DNA of 64,000 bases from an uncultured Tolumonas sp. (GTDB lineage: Bacteria > Pseudomonadota > Gammaproteobacteria > Enterobacterales > Aeromonadaceae). Below are positions 19,853 through 29,240 of this stretch, piece by piece; positions within the stretch are counted from its first letter, which is position 1; each line of letters starts with the position of its first letter. Both the position numbers and the translations under genes were made by a program. Where the stretch lies: the NCBI RefSeq assembly GCF_963678185.1, contig NZ_OY782757.1, positions 3,552,501 through 3,616,500 of the forward strand. The letters are read 5' to 3'. The notes beneath the pieces are model-generated. The model was not told the DNA's origin. It was given only the letters and a program-made list of their open reading frames with translations, and did not search any database.

Positions 19853-20701
19853 TTAACCTTCTGAATTATGCGACTTTATTTCCCAATTGGCTTGCAGTGT
19901 CATAGCCAGTAAAGTGCAGAGTTCCGGCAGTAATTTTTGCAACTGTTGTTCAAATTGCCATGGCGGATTAAAGATCGCCATGCCTGAACCGTGCATGCCC
20001 CAAGTCGGCGATTGTTCTTGCACACTTAACTCGGCGGTGAGCATTGGAATACCTAATTTTTGGCATTCACTGAGCATATGCTGACTGCGATCGGCTTCTT
20101 TCCCCAGTAACGGATACCAAACCGCATACATACCTACAGGCCAGCGTCGCCATGCTTTGGCCAGCGATTTAACGACACGATCGTAATCTTCTTTCAGTTC
20201 ATATGGCGGGTCGATGAGTACCAGACCGCGGCGTGGAGTCGGTGGCGTCAACGCAACCAGCCCTTCAAAACCATCACGGTGATGTAATGCAACACGAGGA
20301 TCGCGATGCATGTGCTGACGCAGAATATCAATCTCGTTGTTGTGCAATTCCATCAGGATCAGACGATCTTGCTCGCGCAATTGCGCGCGCGCGATCTCGG
20401 GTGAGCCGGGGTAATATTGCAGTGTGTCGCCATTATTCAGCGCAGCGACACAATCAATATAACTTTTCAGCGCAGGCCATTGCTCACGCTGCGGCCAAAG
20501 GCGGGCAATACCATCGAGATATTCGGCTTTTTTATTTGCCCATTCGCCGGTGAGGTCATAACAGCCGCCACCAGAATGGGTGTCGAGATAACAAAACGGT
20601 TTGTCTTTTTGCTTCAGTTGGTCGATCAATAAACTGATCACGGCATGTTTTAAAATATCGGCATGATTGCCGGCATGAAACGCGTGGCGATAACTAAGCA
20701 T
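19853..20701 (-). CDS. rlmJ: 23S rRNA A2030 N6-methyltransferase
   Basis: 282-residue SAM-dependent methyltransferase (RlmJ/YhiR). The N-terminus LSYRHAFHAGNHADILKH is diagnostic, and the catalytic DPPY motif for adenine N6 methylation is at 164-167. It acts on free 23S rRNA during ribosome assembly. It lies 5 bases after yheS on the same strand, so the two are likely co-transcribed. Confidence 0.96.
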   Translation of the reverse strand: MLSYRHAFHAGNHADILKHAVISLLIDQLKQKDKPFCYLDTHSGGGCYDLTGEWANKKAEYLDGIARLWPQREQWPALKSYIDCVAALNNGDTLQYYPGSPEIARAQLREQDRLILMELHNNEIDILRQHMHRDPRVALHHRDGFEGLVALTPPTPRRGLVLIDPPYELKEDYDRVVKSLAKAWRRWPVGMYAVWYPLLGKEADRSQHMLSECQKLGIPMLTAELSVQEQSPTWGMHGSGMAIFNPPWQFEQQLQKLLPELCTLLAMTLQANWEIKSHNSEG

Positions 20702-20706
20702 TCAAT

Positions 20707-22641
20707 TTAATCCTGGGTTGCTACTTCGGCAGCAAATTGTTGTTCCATCTGTTCCAGTTGTTCGGAAATGTCCATCCACTCCAACTCGACTTGTTCCAGT
20801 TCGTTTTTTAACGGGCCTTGCTGTGCCAGCAAACTGGTCAGTTTAGATTTGGCATCGTCCTGATAAATGGCTGGATCAGACAGCGCGGTTTCAATATCGG
20901 TTAACGCCGACTGCAGTTTTGCCATCTGTTTTTCATGTTTTTCCAGTTTTTGGCGCAATGGGCGGATCTGCTGGCGGAAATCCGCTTCCCGACGTTTCAG
21001 ATCTTTTCGCGCGGTCGCACTTTGTGGTGCGGCTGGCGAATTGCTAGCAACTTTAACTTCGTTCTGATTTTTATCTTGCTCGGTCAACCATTTATGGTAG
21101 TCGTCTAAGTCACCATCAAAGGCTTCCAAGCGTTGCTGGTGCACCAGATAAAATTCATCAGTCGTAGTGCGTAGTAAATGGCGATCGTGCGAGACGATAA
21201 CCATCGCGCCTTCAAAACCTTGAAGAGCGAGCGTCAGCGCTTCGCGCATTTCAAGATCTAAGTGGTTGGTTGGTTCATCTAATAACAGCAAGTTTGGTTT
21301 CTGCCAGACCAGCAATGCCAACACTAAACGTGCTTTTTCACCACCGGAGAAGGTATCAACGACTTCCAGCGCTTTATCGCCATGAAAGCCAAAACCACCT
21401 AAAAAGTTACGTAGTTCCTGTTCCGGACGATTACCCGCAATGCGTGTCAGGTGCTGCAATGGCGTATCGCCTTGCTGTAATGATTCCAGCTGATGCTGGG
21501 CGAAATAGCCGATCTTAACGCCTTTGCTGGGTTCCAACTTGCCAGAGAGTGGCGTCAGTTCACCCGCCAGTAATTTGATAAATGTCGATTTACCGGCACC
21601 ATTGCGCCCCAGCAAGCCAATGCGGGAGCCGGGCACTAAGTTCAGCTTAATTTTTTGCAGGATCAACTTATCGCCATAACCGGCGCTCAGATTTTCCATA
21701 CTGATCAGCGGCGTTGGCAACGCATCTGGTTCACGGAACTGAAACTGAAATTGCGAATCAACATGCGCAGGCAGGATCAACTCCATTCGCTCCATCGCTT
21801 TCAGACGACTTTGTGCCTGACGGGCTTTGGTGGCTTTATAACGGAAGCGATCGACATAATCTTGCATCTTGCTCAGCGCGAGTTGCTGCTTTTCATACAT
21901 CGATTGTTGTTGTGACAAAGCCGATGCACGCTGAATCTCGAAGTCAGAATATCCGCCGGTATATTCATTCAACTTGTCATTTTCGATATGAATGATGCGA
22001 TTAATGACCCGATCGAGAAAATCACGATCGTGGGAGATCAAGATCAATGTGCCGCGATAAGAACGTAACCAGCTTTCCAGCCAGATCACAGCATCTAAAT
22101 CTAAGTGGTTGGTTGGTTCATCGAGTAACAGTAAGTCGGAGCGACAGATCAGCGCTTGTGCCAGGTTAAGACGCATACGCCAACCACCAGAAAATGCCGA
22201 GACCGGTTGCTGATGTTGTTCGCTGCTGAAGCCCAGACCATGCAACAGTTCTCCGGCACGCGAACGAATGGTGTAAGCACCGGCGGCATCTAAATGACCG
22301 TGCAATTCAGCAATGCGGATGCCATCGCCTTGTTGTTCCGCTTGCGCTAGTTGTTGTTCAAGGCTGCGAAACTCTTTGTCGCCGTCAATGACATAATCGA
22401 TCGCAGAACAATCAAGGGCGGGAGTTTCCTGCGCTACGGTGGCGATTTGCCATTGTGCTGGTACGGAAACCGAGCCTGCATCAACCGCCAGTTCACCTTT
22501 TAATAAAGCAAAAAAACTGGATTTACCGCAGCCGTTTTTTCCAACTAACCCGACCTTTTGACCGGGATGAATAGTGGCTGAAGCCTCTTCTAATAAAGGC
22601 TTATTGCCTCGGAGCAGCGTAATTTGAGAAACGATGATCAT
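20707..22641 (-). CDS. yheS: ABC-F family ATPase YheS
   Basis: 644-residue soluble protein with two ABC cassettes and no membrane domain. Walker A motifs GKNGCGKS (34-41) and GRNGAGKS (345-352); signatures SGGWRMRLNLAQAL and SGGEKARLVLAL; LLLDEPTNHLD twice. The linker (about 235-295) is the P-site tRNA interaction motif, and a charged coiled coil covers about 545-640. ABC-F proteins act on ribosomes; YheS is a translation factor of the group that helps resolve certain stalls. Confidence 0.96.
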   Translation of the reverse strand: MIIVSQITLLRGNKPLLEEASATIHPGQKVGLVGKNGCGKSSFFALLKGELAVDAGSVSVPAQWQIATVAQETPALDCSAIDYVIDGDKEFRSLEQQLAQAEQQGDGIRIAELHGHLDAAGAYTIRSRAGELLHGLGFSSEQHQQPVSAFSGGWRMRLNLAQALICRSDLLLLDEPTNHLDLDAVIWLESWLRSYRGTLILISHDRDFLDRVINRIIHIENDKLNEYTGGYSDFEIQRASALSQQQSMYEKQQLALSKMQDYVDRFRYKATKARQAQSRLKAMERMELILPAHVDSQFQFQFREPDALPTPLISMENLSAGYGDKLILQKIKLNLVPGSRIGLLGRNGAGKSTFIKLLAGELTPLSGKLEPSKGVKIGYFAQHQLESLQQGDTPLQHLTRIAGNRPEQELRNFLGGFGFHGDKALEVVDTFSGGEKARLVLALLVWQKPNLLLLDEPTNHLDLEMREALTLALQGFEGAMVIVSHDRHLLRTTTDEFYLVHQQRLEAFDGDLDDYHKWLTEQDKNQNEVKVASNSPAAPQSATARKDLKRREADFRQQIRPLRQKLEKHEKQMAKLQSALTDIETALSDPAIYQDDAKSKLTSLLAQQGPLKNELEQVELEWMDISEQLEQMEQQFAAEVATQD

Positions 22642-22786
22642 GACGGGAATAATTCGGCAGCAAACAAAAGCGCATTATACGGGTAAAAGCGTTGTCCGGC
22701 AGCTGTTGAATGATCAGCCGAGGATTGTGTTTGGCAGGATTTTTCCGGTATGCTGGTGAGACTAGTTGTCATTTTAACCGGGATGC

Positions 22787-23473
22787 ATGATGAAGATTAC
22801 TCATTTGAGCGTTGTTACGCTGGATTACACCGTATCGGATACTTCAGGCGAAGTACTGGATACCACTGAAGGGCGTGAGCCGTTAGTTTATCTGCATGGC
22901 AGTGGCTATCTGGTTCCCGGTTTAGAGAATGCACTGTATGAACGTGCAGCAGGTGACAGCTTTGAACTGACAGTGCCAGCCGCAGATGCTTACGGTGAAT
23001 ACGAAGAATCATTGGTACAAGAAGTACCGGGCGAATTGTTCGATGGTATGGAAGTGGCGGAAGGCGACACATTTGTTGCTGATACCGATGATGGTCACCG
23101 TCCGGTTACTATCGTTGAAGTTTCTGAAGACTTCGTGAAAGTTGATGCTAACCATCCACTGGCGGGCATGGATCTGCACTTTAAAGTGAATGTTCGTGAA
23201 GTTCGTGCAGCAACAGCAGAAGAAATTGCACATGGTCATATTCACGGTGAAGAAGGTTGTGGTCACGATCATGGTCATCATCATGAGCACGAAGGTTGTT
23301 GCGGTGGCCATGGTCATTCACATGGTGACGATCATGAGTGTTGTGGTGGTAAAGGTCATGCGCATGGTGAAGAACATGAGTGCTGCGGCGGGAAAGGCCA
23401 TGGTCATGATCATCATCATGACGCGGAAGAACAGCATGAATGCTGTGGTGGCCACGGCGGCTGCAAAAACTAA
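22787..23473 (+). CDS. slyD: FKBP-type peptidyl-prolyl isomerase and metallochaperone SlyD
   Basis: 228-residue cytosolic prolyl isomerase/chaperone. The FKBP core (1-68 and 121-146) surrounds the IF chaperone insert (about 69-120). The C-terminal 80 residues (149-228) hold 23 histidines and 10 cysteines and include a 14-residue repeat of the form HECCGGKGHxHGEE at 169-182, 183-196 and 197-210. E. coli SlyD (196 residues) has a shorter tail that binds nickel and feeds hydrogenase maturation; the same role is inferred here. Start ATGATG at 22787. It is terminated by a hairpin shared with fur. Confidence 0.96.
   Translation: MMKITHLSVVTLDYTVSDTSGEVLDTTEGREPLVYLHGSGYLVPGLENALYERAAGDSFELTVPAADAYGEYEESLVQEVPGELFDGMEVAEGDTFVADTDDGHRPVTIVEVSEDFVKVDANHPLAGMDLHFKVNVREVRAATAEEIAHGHIHGEEGCGHDHGHHHEHEGCCGGHGHSHGDDHECCGGKGHAHGEEHECCGGKGHGHDHHHDAEEQHECCGGHGGCKN
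23291..23416 (+). repeat. Three 42-bp tandem repeats inside slyD
   Basis: Three consecutive 42-bp units encode the His/Cys-rich 14-residue repeat of the SlyD tail. They are diverged at third codon positions, so the repeat is old or under protein-level selection. The consensus begins with codons for His-Glu-Cys-Cys-Gly-Gly. Confidence 0.8.
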
Positions 23474-23477
23474 GCAT

Positions 23478-23510
23478 AAAAAGAATCCCGCTAAGTGCGG
23501 GATTCTTTTT
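23478..23510. terminator. Bidirectional terminator between slyD and fur
   Basis: AAAGAATCCCGC-TAAGT-GCGGGATTCTTT with flanking A/T runs between the convergent slyD and fur genes. Confidence 0.92.
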
Positions 23511-23536
23511 ATGGGAAGAAAATTATTTACTAACCA

Positions 23537-23968
23537 TTATTTCTTACGATTGATACAGTTTTCTTTACCGCAATTACCGTAAAGATACAGGCTGTGATGC
23601 GTCAGTGTCATACCATGTTTTTCGGCAATTTCTTTCTGACGTTGTTCAATAACTTCATCAGAAAACTCGACCACACTGCCACAATCCAGACACACCAGAT
23701 GATCATGGTGATGTTGCTGCGCCAGTTCAAATACGGACTTACCGCCTTCGAAATGATGACGAGTTACAATGCCGGCATCATCAAATTGATTCAGAACCCG
23801 GTAAACGGTTGCCAAACCAATTTCTTCACCATTATCCAGCAGCAGTTTATAAAGGTCTTCAGCACTGATGTGCTGGCATTCCGGCTGGCGCAGGTAATCC
23901 AAGATCTTAACCCGCGGCGAAGTGATTTTTAATCCGGCGTCTTTCAGTTGCTGATTATGGTCTGTCAT
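23537..23968 (-). CDS. fur: Ferric uptake regulator
   Basis: 143-residue Fe(II)-dependent repressor. Winged-helix DNA-binding domain at about 1-83 with the recognition helix near GLATVYRVLNQFDDAGIV; metal-binding HHHDHLVCLDC (His86-Cys96), and a second cysteine pair Cys133/Cys138 for structural zinc. It controls iron acquisition genes. Genes fur and fldA are neighbours on one strand as in E. coli but separated by about 160 bases with a hairpin. No convincing Fur box is seen in the gap. Confidence 0.98.
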   Translation of the reverse strand: MTDHNQQLKDAGLKITSPRVKILDYLRQPECQHISAEDLYKLLLDNGEEIGLATVYRVLNQFDDAGIVTRHHFEGGKSVFELAQQHHHDHLVCLDCGSVVEFSDEVIEQRQKEIAEKHGMTLTHHSLYLYGNCGKENCINRKK

Positions 23969-24088
23969 AGCTCTCTGTATTCTTGGGGCAGTTTGAGACT
24001 GCAGCGAGTAGGGCTTTCCCCATTATATGGCGCAATTCTAATAAAAAGAAATGTGTTACGGCGATGTTTGCTTATTCTGCATAAAATA

Positions 24089-24111
24089 AAGCCCGTGTAG
24101 GTCACGGGCTT
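24089..24111 (-). terminator. Terminator of fldA
   Basis: AAGCCCGTG-TAGGT-CACGGGCTT stem followed by T-rich sequence on the minus strand, 20 bases beyond the fldA stop. It separates fldA from fur. Confidence 0.85.
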
Positions 24112-24130
24112 GGCTGAAGCTGAACAATTG

Positions 24131-24655
24131 TTAGACTAACTCAGACAGACACATCTCTTCGCGTAATTGCTGACACCAGGCCGCAACACGTTCCGCTGTC
24201 TGTTCTGGCTGACGATCTTCGTCAATGCCCAGACCGACAAAATGTTTGTCATCGACCAGTGCTTTGGAGGCTTCGAAATGATAGCCCTCTGTCGGCCAGT
24301 AGCCGACAATGGTTGCGCCTTTAGCCACGATGATGTCACGTAATGTGCCCATCGCATCAAGGAAATATTCAGCATAATCTTCCTGATCGCCACAACCAAA
24401 GATGGCCACCAGTTTGGCGCTGAAATCAACTTTTTCCAATTCAGGGAAAAAATCATCCCAGTCGGCCTGTGATTCGCCGTAATACCAGGTTGGAATGCCT
24501 AAGATCAGCAAGTCATATTTTTCAAAGTCAGCGCTGGTGCCCTGAGCTACATCCAATACGTCAATCAAATCGCTGCCCAGTTCTTTCTGGATCATGCCTG
24601 CGACTGCTTCTGTGTTGCCGGTATCGCTACCAAAGAACAGACCTATCAGTGCCAT
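24131..24655 (-). CDS. fldA: Flavodoxin I
   Basis: 174-residue FMN electron carrier that donates electrons to enzymes such as pyruvate formate-lyase activase and other radical-SAM enzymes. The FMN phosphate loop GSDTGNTE is at 9-16; the two FMN-flanking loops are near GIPTWYYGESQADWDD and GCGDQEDYAEYF. Its presence is relevant to PflA at 48225-48971, which needs reduced flavodoxin in E. coli. AGGA lies 11 bases before the ATG. Confidence 0.96.
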   Translation of the reverse strand: MALIGLFFGSDTGNTEAVAGMIQKELGSDLIDVLDVAQGTSADFEKYDLLILGIPTWYYGESQADWDDFFPELEKVDFSAKLVAIFGCGDQEDYAEYFLDAMGTLRDIIVAKGATIVGYWPTEGYHFEASKALVDDKHFVGLGIDEDRQPEQTAERVAAWCQQLREEMCLSELV

Positions 24656-24704
24656 AAGGTGAATTATCCTTGTTCGTCTTCGTCGGAATTCAAAATGCTG
24701 GTTA

Positions 24705-24998
24705 CTATTTTAGCTGGCTGGAACGCTGAGTGCTAACGTATTCGCGGACTAACTCCTGAATGAGTTCTGATCTACTGATACCTCTGGCATCTGCCAACTG
24801 ATTGAGATCATCCAATGACTCTGCATCGAGTTTGAGTTCAACCCGATGAAGCCCTTTATCCTTATCCCGTTTTAATTGATTGCGTTTATTTATTTTTAAC
24901 TGCAAATCACGGGGATGAGGGTTAGTTTTAGGGCGCCCTGGACGTTTTTCGTCAGCAAACAGATCCAGTGTAGTGCGATCCGAGTGATGTTTTGCCAT
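24705..24998 (-). CDS. ybfE: YbfE family DNA-binding-like protein
   Basis: 97-residue basic protein. The N-terminus DRTTLDLFADEKRPGRPKTNP has an AT-hook-like core, and the C-terminal part HRVELKLDAESLDDLNQLADARGISRSELIQEL reads as a ribbon-helix-helix fold. E. coli YbfE is listed as LexA-regulated; I do not find a convincing CTGT-N8-ACAG box here. The start at 24998 (MAKHH) agrees with the family; 13 extra upstream codons are open but unlikely. It sits between fldA and ybfF as in E. coli. Confidence 0.88.
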   Translation of the reverse strand: MAKHHSDRTTLDLFADEKRPGRPKTNPHPRDLQLKINKRNQLKRDKDKGLHRVELKLDAESLDDLNQLADARGISRSELIQELVREYVSTQRSSQLK

Positions 24999-25104
24999 AT
25001 ATAAAACTACTGCCAGACAAGGTTCAGGTGCGTGCATTACTCAATAGGGGGCGCACTATACCACAATGTATCGCAAAGCATAACGCGTGATAGCGGCTGT
25101 TTTA

Positions 25105-25887
25105 TCAGTTTGATTGTTGTAAAAACCGCTCAACAATTCCGTTAAATAAGAGTGGTTTTTCGGCATGCAGCCAATGACCACAACCGGGAATAATTTTGGC
25201 ACTGGCATTGGGGAAGTGCTGTGCTATGACGGGTTGATGTTCCGTTTGCAAATAGTCTGATGCACCGCCTTTGATAAATAACACCGGGCCTGAATAACGT
25301 TGTGTGGCAGCGAAAGGCCAGCCCATGATATCGGCATAGTGTTGTTGCAATATGTGCAGGTTAAATTGCCAGTGGGTGGGTTGTGTGTTACTGAAAGATT
25401 TTAATAAAAATTGGCGCACGGCTGGTTCAGTCAGGTAGTCAGACATCAGTAGTTCTGCTTCCTTTCGAGAGGCTATTTGTGCGTTAGCGACAGCATTCAA
25501 CGCGTTAAACACATTCGTGTGTCGGCTTTCTTGATAAGCCACGGGGGCAATATCGGCCACGATCAATGATGCTACTCGGTCGGGTGCTTGTAACGCTACC
25601 GCCATTGCCACTTTGCCACCCATGGAATGCCCGAGCAGATGCACTTTAGGCTGATTAAATTCACTCAATAAATTGAGGATATCGTCACTCATCACCTGAT
25701 AGTTCATCTCAGCATGCCATTCTGACAGTCCATGATTGCGCAGATCTACGGTGATCACCGGACGTTGTAACTGTAGCGCTTGTTTGAGTAATCCCAGATT
25801 GTCTTGTTTGCCAAATAAACCATGCAGTAAAACAATTGGCTCTGCTGCAGGATTAGGGAACTCGGTTATCTGGTAATTAAGCTTCAC
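25105..25887 (-). CDS. ybfF: Alpha/beta-hydrolase esterase YbfF
   Basis: 260-residue cytosolic esterase. HGLFG (22-26) shapes the oxyanion hole, the nucleophile serine is in GHSMGG (Ser88), and the catalytic histidine is in GCGHWLHAE near the C-terminus. E. coli YbfF hydrolyses short- to medium-chain esters and acyl-CoAs. The start is GTG at 25887 with AAGGA seven bases upstream. It is divergent from seqA, as in E. coli. Confidence 0.92.
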   Translation of the reverse strand: MKLNYQITEFPNPAAEPIVLLHGLFGKQDNLGLLKQALQLQRPVITVDLRNHGLSEWHAEMNYQVMSDDILNLLSEFNQPKVHLLGHSMGGKVAMAVALQAPDRVASLIVADIAPVAYQESRHTNVFNALNAVANAQIASRKEAELLMSDYLTEPAVRQFLLKSFSNTQPTHWQFNLHILQQHYADIMGWPFAATQRYSGPVLFIKGGASDYLQTEHQPVIAQHFPNASAKIIPGCGHWLHAEKPLLFNGIVERFLQQSN

Positions 25888-26198
25888 AGTGTGTCCTTCT
25901 TTGGTTGCTGTAACCGTATATTAACAAATTACCAAATAAATCGTGAGTCAGCCGAATTTAAGAAAATAAAGATGGATTTATTCTCTTGGTTAACGAAATC
26001 AGAGGATTGGCGTAATCTGGCAACAAAATGAGGGATGAGTCACGAGTGGAGATGAACACAAGTGTACTGAAATGGAATTTATGCGAGGGTAGTGCTACGG
26101 GTCTGAGTAAACACCGTGCACAGGGTTAGGTTTGCTGCTGTGGCTTATGTATAATCCGACCGTTGTCTATATATTCAAAGTGTCGGAACCGAATAAAA
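25888..26198. promoter_or_regulatory. Divergent ybfF / seqA promoter region
   Basis: About 310 bases without a supported gene. A -10 TATAAT at 26150-26155, with TTAGGT 18 bases upstream, is a plausible seqA promoter (plus strand). A 25-codon frame starting near 26053 has no separate ribosome site and is ignored. Confidence 0.5.
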
Positions 26199-26723
26199 AT
26201 GAAAACCATTGAGGTTGATGAACAGATCTACCGTTACATAGCCAGCCGTACCTTGCATATTGGCGAGAGTGCTTCTGATATTTTAAGACGCCTGCTTGCT
26301 TTGCCTGTAGATACGAGTATGGAATCAACTGTGTCTGCGGTGCTTGATGATAAGACGGATGCGGAATCACTCACAGAAGCTTCCACGGATGTTTTGAACA
26401 AGCTGATCGACGATGCGCAATTAGCGAAAGAAGAGAGTGCGATAGCACGTTTCATGTTGATTCTTTCCGCCTTGTATCGTGCTCAACCCGAAGTTTTTAG
26501 TCGGGGTGCAGACATCAAAGGCCGTAAACGGATCTACTTCGCGGAAGATCCACAAGCCTTGTTAGACAATGGTAAAACCACCAAGCCAAAACCTGTCCCT
26601 GAGACCCCGTACTGGGTTATTACTAACACGAATACTGGCCGTAAGCGCTTGATTATTGAGCAGTTAATGCAGGCCATGGGCTACTCTGCGGAAACGATCG
26701 CAGAGGTTTGTAACAAGGTATAA
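26199..26723 (+). CDS. seqA: Negative modulator of replication initiation SeqA
   Basis: 174-residue DNA-binding protein that sequesters hemimethylated GATC sites at oriC and behind forks. The N-terminal multimerisation motif MKTIEVDEQIYRYIASRT matches family, and the C-terminal domain contains TPYWVITNTNTGRKR for GATC recognition. Its presence implies Dam methylation in this organism. The start at 26199 is set by the family N-terminus with GGAA upstream. pgm follows after 18 bases, an operon as in E. coli. Confidence 0.97.
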   Translation: MKTIEVDEQIYRYIASRTLHIGESASDILRRLLALPVDTSMESTVSAVLDDKTDAESLTEASTDVLNKLIDDAQLAKEESAIARFMLILSALYRAQPEVFSRGADIKGRKRIYFAEDPQALLDNGKTTKPKPVPETPYWVITNTNTGRKRLIIEQLMQAMGYSAETIAEVCNKV

Positions 26724-26741
26724 AAGAACAGGAAGTCGTAT

Positions 26742-28391
26742 ATGGCACAACATCCGCACGCAGGTAAACCAGCTCGCGTTGAAGACCTCACCAATATTCC
26801 ACGTCTGGTCGCTGCTTATTATCTGAATAAACCTGATATGTCATTACCTGAACAACGCGTTGCCTTCGGTACCTCTGGGCACCGCGGCAGTTCGTTGCAC
26901 AATGCTTTCACTGAATCTCATATTCAGGCTGTCAGTCAGGCTCTGGCTGAATATCGTCAGAGTAAAGGCATCTCTGGCCCGCTGTTTATTGGTATGGATA
27001 CGCATGCGTTGTCAGAAGCGGCACTGGCCAGCGCCGTACAAGTATTGGCAGCTAACGGTGTGCAGGTTCGCATTCAGCAAGGCTTAGGCTATACACCGAC
27101 TCCTGTTGTTTCGCACGCGATCCTGACTTACAACCGCGCTGGTCATGCAGATCAGGCTGATGGCGTGGTGATTACCCCATCACACAATCCACCGGAAGAT
27201 GGTGGCTTTAAATATAACCCTCCGCATGGTGGCCCAGCTGAAGGTGATATCACCAAGTGGGTGGAAGATCGTGCGAACCAGATCCTGGAAAACGGTTCTG
27301 TTGATGTGAAAGTAATGCCTTATGCCGCGGCGATTGCCTCTGAGTTTGTGCAGGAACATGACTACGTTACCCCGTATGTGAATGATTTGGGTAATGTGCT
27401 GGATATGGAAGCAATTCGTAAATCGGGCATCAAAATTGGTGTTGATCCACTGGGTGGCGCCGGTGTTGCCTACTGGGACGTGATTGCGAAAACCTATGGC
27501 CTGAATATCGAAGTCGTGAATTATCGGGTTGATCCAACATTCTCATTTATGACACTGGATAAAGACGGCAAAATCCGTATGGATTGCTCGAGCCCATGGG
27601 CGATGGCGAGTCTGATTGGTCTGAAAGACAAATTTGATATTGCATTGGGTAATGATCCAGATTATGACCGTCACGGTATTGTGACTAAATCAGGTCTGAT
27701 GAATCCAAACCATTATCTGGCGGTAGCAATTCAATATCTGTTTACGCATCGTCCTAACTGGCCAGCACAAGCGGCAGTGGGTAAGACACTGGTTTCTTCT
27801 TCTATCATTGATCGTGTGGCTGGCAAAATTGCCCGCAATCTGAAAGAAGTGCCGGTTGGCTTTAAATGGTTTGTTGATGGTCTGTTTGACGGTAGTTTCG
27901 GTTTCGGTGGCGAAGAGAGCGCGGGCGCGTCATTCCTACGTAAAGACGGCACTGTGTGGACTACCGACAAAGATGGTTTCATTCTGGCTTTGCTGGCGGC
28001 AGAAATTATTGCGGTGACAGGTAAAGACCCACAGCAGTTGTATGACGCGCTGACAGAAGAATTTGGTGCGCCAGTTTATCGTCGTATCGATGCGCCAGCG
28101 AATACCGCACAAAAAGCAGTATTGTCTAAGCTGAGCCCTGATCTGGTTGAAGCAACCTCTTTGGCTGGCGAACCTATTCTGGCGAAACTGACTAAAGCGC
28201 CAGGTAACAATGCGGCGATTGGTGGTTTGAAGGTAGTGACTGAGAATGGCTGGTTTGCGGCTCGTCCAAGTGGCACCGAGTCAATCTACAAGATCTATAT
28301 GGAAAGTTTCAAAGGCGAAGAGCATCTGGATCTTATCCAGAAAGAAGCGCAACAGATCGTTTCTGCGGCACTGGCTAAAGCTGGCGTATAG
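26742..28391 (+). CDS. pgm: Phosphoglucomutase (alpha-D-glucose phosphate)
   Basis: 549-residue enzyme interconverting glucose 1-phosphate and glucose 6-phosphate. The phosphoserine is in [11 protein letters not shown] (Ser147), the Mg-binding loop is [10 protein letters not shown] (near 309-316), and the phosphate-binding PSGTES is near the C-terminus. AGGAAG precedes the ATG. It connects glycogen/maltose breakdown or UDP-glucose synthesis with the hexose phosphate made by the PTS genes of this window. Confidence 0.97.
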   Translation: MAQHPHAGKPARVEDLTNIPRLVAAYYLNKPDMSLPEQRVAFGTSGHRGSSLHNAFTESHIQAVSQALAEYRQSKGISGPLFIGMDTHALSEAALASAVQVLAANGVQVRIQQGLGYTPTPVVSHAILTYNRAGHADQADGVVITPSHNPPEDGGFKYNPPHGGPAEGDITKWVEDRANQILENGSVDVKVMPYAAAIASEFVQEHDYVTPYVNDLGNVLDMEAIRKSGIKIGVDPLGGAGVAYWDVIAKTYGLNIEVVNYRVDPTFSFMTLDKDGKIRMDCSSPWAMASLIGLKDKFDIALGNDPDYDRHGIVTKSGLMNPNHYLAVAIQYLFTHRPNWPAQAAVGKTLVSSSIIDRVAGKIARNLKEVPVGFKWFVDGLFDGSFGFGGEESAGASFLRKDGTVWTTDKDGFILALLAAEIIAVTGKDPQQLYDALTEEFGAPVYRRIDAPANTAQKAVLSKLSPDLVEATSLAGEPILAKLTKAPGNNAAIGGLKVVTENGWFAARPSGTESIYKIYMESFKGEEHLDLIQKEAQQIVSAALAKAGV

Positions 28392-28405
28392 TTTGTCCTG
28401 TTAAT

Positions 28406-28433
28406 AAAAAGCCCTGAATTTTCAGGGCTTTTT
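28406..28433. terminator. Terminator between pgm and sapF
   Basis: AAAAAGCCCTGAA-TT-TTCAGGGCTTTTT, nearly a perfect palindrome, so usable by pgm (plus) and sapF (minus). Confidence 0.92.
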
Positions 28434-28454
28434 GCTATCTGATGTTGGCAGAAA

Positions 28455-29240
28455 TTATAGTCGGTATTCATGACCGTGGTTTTGGATCAGCCGTTTAGTG
28501 ACATCATGTTGCGGATTGGCGAATACTTCACTGGTCAACCCGCTTTCAACGACTTCCCCCTGATGCATGATCAATACTTTATCACTGATATGGCGCACCA
28601 GACCCAGATCGTTGGCAACGACCACATAAGATAATCCCAACCGTTCCTGCAATTTCAGCAACAAATTGACGATTTGCGAGCGCATGGAGACATCCAGCAT
28701 CGAGAAGGCTTCATCGGCCACGATGATCTTCGGATCAAGGATCAGCGCCCGCGCCAGTGCGACACGTTGTTTTTGCCCTAATGAGATCATCTGCGGATAA
28801 AACAGCGCATGTTCCGGCAATAAACCGACCATGCGTAATGTTTCGATCACGGTGTTAGCACGTTCTTCTTCCGTTAAATCGGTATTCAGGCGTAACGGTG
28901 CTTCCAGAATTCGACCAACGCGAAGTTGCGGGTTTAACGAAGAATTCGGGTCTTGGAAGATCATGCGGATCAATTTGCAGCGTTTTTGTGTGTCTTCAAA
29001 CGCAATTAGTTCACCGTTTACTTCAATTTCACCGGAGGTTGGTGGCACCACGCCAGCTAGTATCTTAGCGAGCGTACTTTTGCCAGAGCCTGTTTCACCC
29101 ACCAATGCGAGCGTTTCACCGGGTTCGAGAGTGAATGAGATATCTTTTAATACCTGAACCGGTTTGCGGCGGAATAAGCCTACCCGATTGATAAAGGTTT
29201 TATTGATACCACTGACTTTCAATAATGGTGCGGAGTTCAT
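28455..29240 (-). CDS. sapF: Peptide ABC transporter ATP-binding protein SapF
   Basis: 261-residue ATPase of the Sap (sensitivity to antimicrobial peptides) importer, Dpp/Opp class. Walker A GETGSGKS near 47-54, signature [15 protein letters not shown] (Leu in place of the usual Gly of LSGGQ), Walker [13 protein letters not shown] with Ala-Phe in place of the usual Pro-Thr/Ser. The start at 29240 overlaps the sapD stop (ATGA). It is last in the sapABCDF operon and ends at a strong terminator. Confidence 0.92.
   Translation of the reverse strand: MNSAPLLKVSGINKTFINRVGLFRRKPVQVLKDISFTLEPGETLALVGETGSGKSTLAKILAGVVPPTSGEIEVNGELIAFEDTQKRCKLIRMIFQDPNSSLNPQLRVGRILEAPLRLNTDLTEEERANTVIETLRMVGLLPEHALFYPQMISLGQKQRVALARALILDPKIIVADEAFSMLDVSMRSQIVNLLLKLQERLGLSYVVVANDLGLVRHISDKVLIMHQGEVVESGLTSEVFANPQHDVTKRLIQNHGHEYRL

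Noticed and set aside
23009..23582. Long frames on both strands over the slyD tail, rich in His, Met and Thr
   Set aside because: They are shadow readings of the GC-poor His/Cys repeat; the SlyD frame explains the sequence.
26053..26130. 25-codon frame upstream of seqA
   Set aside because: No spaced Shine-Dalgarno and no recognisable product; the region fits a promoter.
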